DNA of 10,824 bases from JBBITI01 sp037440885 (GTDB lineage Bacteria; Chloroflexota; Dehalococcoidia; Dehalococcoidales; UBA2162): contig JBBITI010000077.1 of the NCBI GenBank assembly GCA_037440885.1, positions 1 to 10,824 on the forward strand, read 5' to 3'. Position 1 is the stretch's first letter; every line of letters starts with the position of its first letter. A program made the position numbers and the translations under genes. Below are positions 8,175 to 10,824 of this stretch, in pieces. Under the pieces are notes generated by a model that worked only from the letters and a program-made list of their open reading frames with translations, had not been told where the DNA came from and did not search any database.

Positions 8175-8297
8175 TGCGGCTCGGATGAAGAGGTCTGCGT
8201 CCAGATGACCGGGGGGCCGCGCAGTGGACTCGGCGCTAACCCATTCTACCGGATTGATAACTGGAACACCTGTTAGCAATGATAGTATTCGTGGTTT

Positions 8298-8327
8298 TTG
8301 TAAGCCCGGTAGTAAATTTGTTATAAT
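8298..8327 (+). promoter_or_regulatory. Candidate promoter of the small membrane protein transcript
   Basis: TTGTAA (8298-8303), 18 bases, then a consensus TATAAT (8322-8327). Transcription would start near 8334 and give a leader of about 255 bases before the ATG at 8590. The -10 box is perfect and the -35 box matches at 4 of 6. Confidence 0.45.
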
Positions 8328-8333
8328 CAGAAA

Positions 8334-8589
8334 ATAATTGGTTTAAGTTGTTAGATTCTTCATCAGGTTCCAGTAATGCCCCGATTTTTAACGGCTCGAA
8401 CTAATGATTTTAGCAGGAGGCTGAATCTATAGTGGTAATTCCGCCGCCTTTCCGGTGTTGAAAGGGTTTTCTTCGCCGCTGGCGTGACTGTAGATTACTG
8501 TGCCTTGATTATCTTGGAGGTTTGGGATACCGTTTTTTGAACGGTATAGAATTTTCGACTGGTTAAATTAAGGTATTTAGGAGAACAGA
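8334..8589 (+). other. Long putative leader RNA or small RNA region
   Basis: This stretch lies between the candidate promoter and the 42-residue ORF. It has no coding frame. Short stems can be drawn, for example CCTTT/AAAGG around 8448-8472, CGCC-GCT-GGCG near 8475-8485, and the 8-bp hairpin at 8527-8547. I compared it by eye with cobalamin, glycine, SAM and THF riboswitch motifs, 6S RNA and tmRNA, and recognised none of them. It is either an uncharacterised leader, an independent small RNA, or spacer. Confidence 0.25.
8527..8547 (+). repeat. Perfect 8-bp hairpin upstream of the small ORF
   Basis: ATACCGTT (8527-8534), loop TTTTG, AACGGTAT (8540-8547). It ends 32 bases before the ribosome site of the small membrane protein. 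The following bases (AGAATTTTCG) contain only a short T-run, so attenuation is possible but weakly supported. Confidence 0.45.
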
Positions 8590-8718
8590 ATGCCCATTAT
8601 TATCCTGGGAATATTGATTGTCGTCGGTACCGTATTGATTGTTGTTTTTCGCGCCCGGTCCAAGAAAGCGGATGCTCTTAGACTTGAGGAACAGGCAAAA
8701 CGTCGCAACGAGTCCTGA
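8590..8718 (+). CDS. Small single-pass membrane protein, 42 residues
   Basis: This short gene starts at ATG 8590 with a good ribosome site, AGGAG (8579-8583), 6 bases upstream. It encodes one strongly hydrophobic segment (residues 3-20, rich in Ile, Leu and Val) followed by a basic, helix-forming tail (RARSKKADALRLEEQAKRR, 21-39) ending in NES. By the positive-inside rule the tail should face the cytoplasm. I recognise no family and assign no function. Evidence for it being real is the ribosome site, the clean TM-plus-tail architecture, and a plausible promoter upstream with no other gene to serve. It stands alone between the MYG1-like gene and the MarR gene. No clear terminator follows. Confidence 0.6.
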   Translation: MPIIILGILIVVGTVLIVVFRARSKKADALRLEEQAKRRNES

Positions 8719-8877
8719 TTTATATTTTTCAGAAGAAGTATAATTTTTCAGCTGTAAGCCACCCCGTATCGGTAATTTGAAAGTACTGCACCCGGCAACT
8801 GGTTAGTCGAATCCATCACCGGAGAAGTATTTTTCTTACATACTGATAAGAACTGGTTCAGCGTCTTAAGAAACTGA

Positions 8878-9060
8878 TACTTAATATCGGCACAACCTTT
8901 GGAGTCACTAAAAAGAAGATACCGGCAGGTTTACAATGTGGAGTTACGGTACCGGTATTATAATGAGATCAATCAGCATCCGACTAACGTGCGCTTACAG
9001 CCTTTCCGGTCCCTAGAGATCATTAGGATCAGAAGGAGGGAACGGAACTATATCATTTAA
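8878..9060 (+). pseudogene. Possible C-terminal relic of a transposase/integrase
   Basis: A frame open from 8878 to the TAA at 9058-9060 encodes about 60 residues without a start codon or ribosome site. Its middle, with RYRYYNEINQHPTN followed by a P-F-R, recalls the end of DDE transposases and integrases (the YNE..H.....P..R pattern). The same frame upstream is closed by TGA (8875-8877) and by a TAA near 8776, so any gene here is broken. It runs into the 3' end of the convergent MarR gene. Weak evidence: pattern resemblance only, and the frame could be chance. Confidence 0.25.
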
Positions 9061-9528
9061 ACCCAGTTCCCGAATGGTCTTCTGGCGTATTTTGGCAAGG
9101 AGGATCCACAACTGGATCTGTTCCTCTTTCGATAGGGCTGACATCAATTTTCTGGTCGATTTTCGTATAGATGACTGGCGGTATGCTGCAAGGCCTTTTT
9201 CTGTAAGCTCAACTCGGGTTAAATTATGTCTTTTCAGGTCTTTGATTCTTCGGATCAACCCTTTCTTTTCCATGTTTTTCAGTTGCCCCGAGACAGTATG
9301 AGGTTCCCAGAATAATTGCCGTGAAATATTTGTTGGTGAAGATAGTTCTTTAAGCCGGATGACGGTAAACAGCACTATGGCATCATTCATAGTGATCCCG
9401 CATTTGTGTAGTTCCTTTTGCCGTAGCTTGGCGAGGGCATGATTAGTACGGGCTAAAATCTGCCAAAGCCCATCACTCAATGTCATACTTAGTCGGGTTC
9501 TGTTGACTTTTGGTAACTCCGTCTCCAT
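9013..9528 (-). CDS. MarR-family winged-helix transcriptional regulator
   Basis: This 171-residue regulator has the MarR layout: N-terminal dimerisation helices (about 15-45), a winged helix-turn-helix with a recognition segment (about 75-92, TVSGQLKNMEKKGLI), a basic wing (RIKDLKRHNLTRVELTEKG, 94-112), and C-terminal dimerisation helices (to about 156). MarR proteins act as dimers on palindromic sites in their own promoter regions and are released by small ligands or by oxidation. The N-terminal sequence and the tail after residue 157 look lineage-specific. C43 is the only cysteine, so two-cysteine redox sensing is unlikely. The ATG at 9528 has no good ribosome site; an internal ATG at 9486 is no better. 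It is divergent from the selenoprotein gene across 241 bases and is its likely regulator. Confidence 0.88.
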   Translation of the reverse strand: METELPKVNRTRLSMTLSDGLWQILARTNHALAKLRQKELHKCGITMNDAIVLFTVIRLKELSSPTNISRQLFWEPHTVSGQLKNMEKKGLIRRIKDLKRHNLTRVELTEKGLAAYRQSSIRKSTRKLMSALSKEEQIQLWILLAKIRQKTIRELGLNDIVPFPPSDPNDL

Positions 9529-9602
9529 CTCAGGTTTCTGTTTTGTTATCTTTCAATCAGATTATCGGGGTCATTACTCTACTAATTTACAATTTATTCG
9601 TG

Positions 9603-9632
9603 TTGACAACAAGTGTAACCCGGTGATACGAT
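9603..9632 (+). promoter_or_regulatory. Candidate promoter of the selenoprotein gene
   Basis: A perfect TTGACA (9603-9608), 18 bases, then TACGAT (9627-9632, 4 of 6). The -35 box lies inside the palindrome GTTGACAAC (9602-9610). It implies a leader of about 130 bases before the ATG at 9770. Confidence 0.45.
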
Positions 9633-9666
9633 TCCAAACATGTCGTATTTGTAATGTAATATACGA
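9626..9666. promoter_or_regulatory. Three ATACGA half-sites, candidate operator of the MarR regulator
   Basis: ATACGA occurs at 9626-9631 and 9661-9666, and its reverse complement TCGTAT at 9643-9648. The second and third form an inverted repeat with a 12-base spacer (24 bp in all), and the first overlaps the -10 box of the candidate promoter. The spacings of 17 and 18 bases between half-sites would place dimers on nearby DNA faces. The assignment to the MarR protein is inference from position. Confidence 0.4.
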
Positions 9667-9769
9667 TAATTGGAGATAATAAACAAAAAGCAATCTTCCT
9701 GGAATTATTTCCCTACAAGCGCTTTTTACGTCCAACAATATCTCTATAGATTATTTAAGGAGAACCCGG

Positions 9770-10824
9770 ATGGTAGCGACAGTCAGGTGCATCAGCCCGG
9801 TTGGCATAGCGAATCTGGTTAAAACTTATCCCTTGGCTCCTCGTTTGGATAATATCGATGGAAAAAACATCTGTCTGAGTATTTGTGGCGAGCCTGATAT
9901 CACGATTGCCCTGGAGAAAAAGCTCAAGAGTGATTATACCGGTGTAAACTGGACTTTGAAAAAGACTTATGGTCTTTTCCCCATCGGATTAACGGAAGAA
10001 GAATTAAAGACTACCGACGCGGTAATTCAGGGTGTACTGTGGTGAAGTAACGCCGTGTGGGAGCAGTTGCCCTACATTGCTAAACTGGAAAAAGCAGGCA
10101 TTCCAACAGTACTCATTGATTTCGAAGACCAGTATAATATGGTCAAGCAGACTGCAGCGCGATCTGGCATCCCCAATGTCCGTTACGTTCACGCGTCACG
10201 CACGCTTCCGGGACCTCAGGATGTTGACTCATGGATGACCAAAATCATGGACGCGTTGACAATCCCCTTAACCGAAAAAGAGAAAGAAAGTGGTACCTGG
10301 ATTCCCACCTTGGATGAGCGGATCATTTTCGAAGGTAACATGGATGAAGCGGAAGAGTTCTTCCATCAAGCGGAGATGATTCCTCATCCGGTCAATGCTC
10401 CTATCGCCCGGTTTACCGACGGTTTGCCTGTGCGGGTGCCTACCGAAGCGCGGGTTACCGAGATGCTTAAAGGTACCAGTCATAAACCGGACGAACTGGT
10501 AACCTATCAATCTGACAGGCGGGGATGGAAAGGTCCAGTGAAAAAAGGAGATCCGGTTTTATTCCACCCAATGAATTGGACCGCTACGGTAGAAAAAGTC
10601 GCTGCCTGCGCGGTAATGGCTGGATGCCGGCCGGAACATCTGCCTGCCGTGCTCGCCATCGCTGAATCGACCTGCTACATCGCCAGTACGCATACCTTCG
10701 GACAGTGGCTTTGCGTGAGTGGCCCCTATGCCAGAGAAGTAGGCATGAACAGAGGTTGCGGCATGCTCGGTCCCGGTAATATCGCCAATTCAACGATCGG
10801 TCGTGCTTATGAAATCATGGCTCG
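9770..10824 (+). CDS. UGSC-type selenoprotein with in-frame UGA (Sec92), 3' end outside window
   Basis: I read this as one gene through the TGA at 10043-10045. The ATG at 9770 follows AAGGAG (9757-9762) at 7 bases. Before the TGA come LAPRLDNIDGK (23-33), ICLSICGEP and TTDAVIQGVLW (81-91), as in the UGSC (seleno)protein family. After it the family pattern goes on in the same frame: LEKAGIPTVLID (106-117), the linker domain, and a C-terminal domain (from about 225) with VEKVAACAVMAGCRPEHLP and NRGCGMLGPGNIANSTIGRA. A total of 259 complete sense codons follow the TGA with no stop before the window ends. Residues 92-95 are Sec-Ser-Asn-Ala, unlike the family's Sec/Cys-Gly-Ser-Cys. The biochemical role of the family is not known to me. 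A nonsense mutation or sequencing error is the alternative; the SECIS-like hairpin makes Sec more likely. Confidence 0.8.
10043..10045 (+). other. Recoded UGA: selenocysteine codon, residue 92
   Basis: This TGA is in frame with the start at 9770 and with the long open frame after it. It falls at the position where UGSC proteins carry Sec or Cys, right after the hydrophobic strand DAVIQGVLW and before the helix that ends in LEKAGIP. The hairpin that would direct Sec insertion begins 6 bases later. Confidence 0.75.
10052..10080 (+). promoter_or_regulatory. Candidate bacterial SECIS element
   Basis: The stem pairs GTGTGGG (10055-10061) with CCC (10070-10072) and ACAT (10074-10077), leaving U10073 bulged. 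After a C-U mismatch two more pairs (10052-10053 with 10079-10080) extend it. The apical loop is AGCAGUUG (10062-10069), with G at position 2. The loop begins 16 bases after the UGA. These features meet the published bacterial SECIS rules: 16-37 bases from UGA to loop, and a G in the first two loop bases. In E. coli fdhF the essential bulged U is on the 5' side; here it is on the 3' side. Confidence 0.65.

Larger units (their letters stand above)
7745..8297. other. Non-coding stretch with decayed repeat material
   Basis: About 550 bases after the MYG1-like gene with no convincing gene. A minus-strand frame open from a TTG at 8279 to 7890 has no ribosome site, matches no family I know, and runs through a dispersed repeat hairpin, so I do not call it coding. 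The stretch contains that repeat (8004-8025) and a perfect 9-bp hairpin (8154-8174), both listed separately. I see no tRNA or other recognisable RNA gene. Confidence 0.5.

Noticed and set aside
7890..8279. A 129-residue open frame on the minus strand
   Set aside because: It needs a TTG start with no ribosome site, runs through a dispersed repeat hairpin and a perfect inverted repeat, and matches no family I know.
8334..8580. A known riboswitch, 6S RNA, tmRNA or tRNA in the leader region
   Set aside because: None of the conserved boxes or T-loop patterns for these classes could be placed on either strand by eye.
8919..8958. Inverted repeat ATACCGG/CCGGTAT
   Set aside because: Seven-bp arms with a 26-base spacer in a region rich in CCGG; probably chance, and no T-run or operator context supports it.
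9770..10045. A stand-alone 91-residue protein ending at the TGA
   Set aside because: The family similarity continues in the same frame directly after the TGA, and a SECIS-like hairpin follows; the short form would end in the middle of the first domain.
10032..10238. A 68-residue open frame overlapping the TGA region in another frame
   Set aside because: It has no ribosome site, its sequence resembles nothing, and the selenoprotein frame through the same bases is the one that shows family motifs.
1..10824. A CRISPR array, prophage or defence island
   Set aside because: No regularly spaced repeats, and no phage structural, nuclease or toxin genes are present; the content is metabolic plus one selenoprotein/regulator pair.

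Overview
The window looks like a piece of an anaerobic bacterial genome. A Dehalococcoidia-like member of the Chloroflexota is my best guess, because of corrinoid biosynthesis, family III CoA-transferases in tandem, and a protein of the UGSC (seleno)protein type. This is inference from gene content; there is no rRNA or marker gene to settle it. Gene density is high except for about 7745-9012, which is mostly non-coding.

Positions 1-2884 (+) hold the end of a cobalamin operon: the C-terminal part of CbiB, then CobD (threonine-phosphate decarboxylase), then CbiP (cobyric acid synthase). The genes overlap by 20 and 11 bases. CbiP makes cobyric acid, CobD makes aminopropanol phosphate, and CbiB joins the two into adenosylcobinamide phosphate. 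A convergent MFS transporter (2937-4232, -) resembles the fosmidomycin-resistance (Fsr) type. Next, on the + strand, come two family III (CaiB/BaiF) CoA-transferases 10 bases apart (4397-5635 and 5646-6827). Only the second keeps the catalytic Asp. A MYG1-family DHH-type phosphoesterase (6914-7744) follows.

Positions 7745-9012 contain a decayed dispersed hairpin repeat, a perfect 9-bp hairpin, a candidate promoter with a leader of about 255 bases, a 42-residue single-pass membrane protein (8590-8718), and a possible transposase relic.

The last part is the most interesting. A MarR-family regulator (9013-9528, -) is divergent from a gene that starts at 9770 (+) and runs off the window. That gene has an in-frame TGA at 10043-10045, followed by 259 further complete sense codons whose protein continues the same family similarity. 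A hairpin directly after the TGA fits the bacterial SECIS rules: 16 bases from the UGA to the loop, G at loop position 2, and a bulged U. I therefore read it as one selenoprotein with Sec at residue 92. It is related to the UGSC (seleno)proteins but has Sec-Ser-Asn-Ala where the family has Sec/Cys-Gly-Ser-Cys. The shared intergenic region carries a TTGACA promoter and three ATACGA half-sites, which suggests control by the MarR protein.
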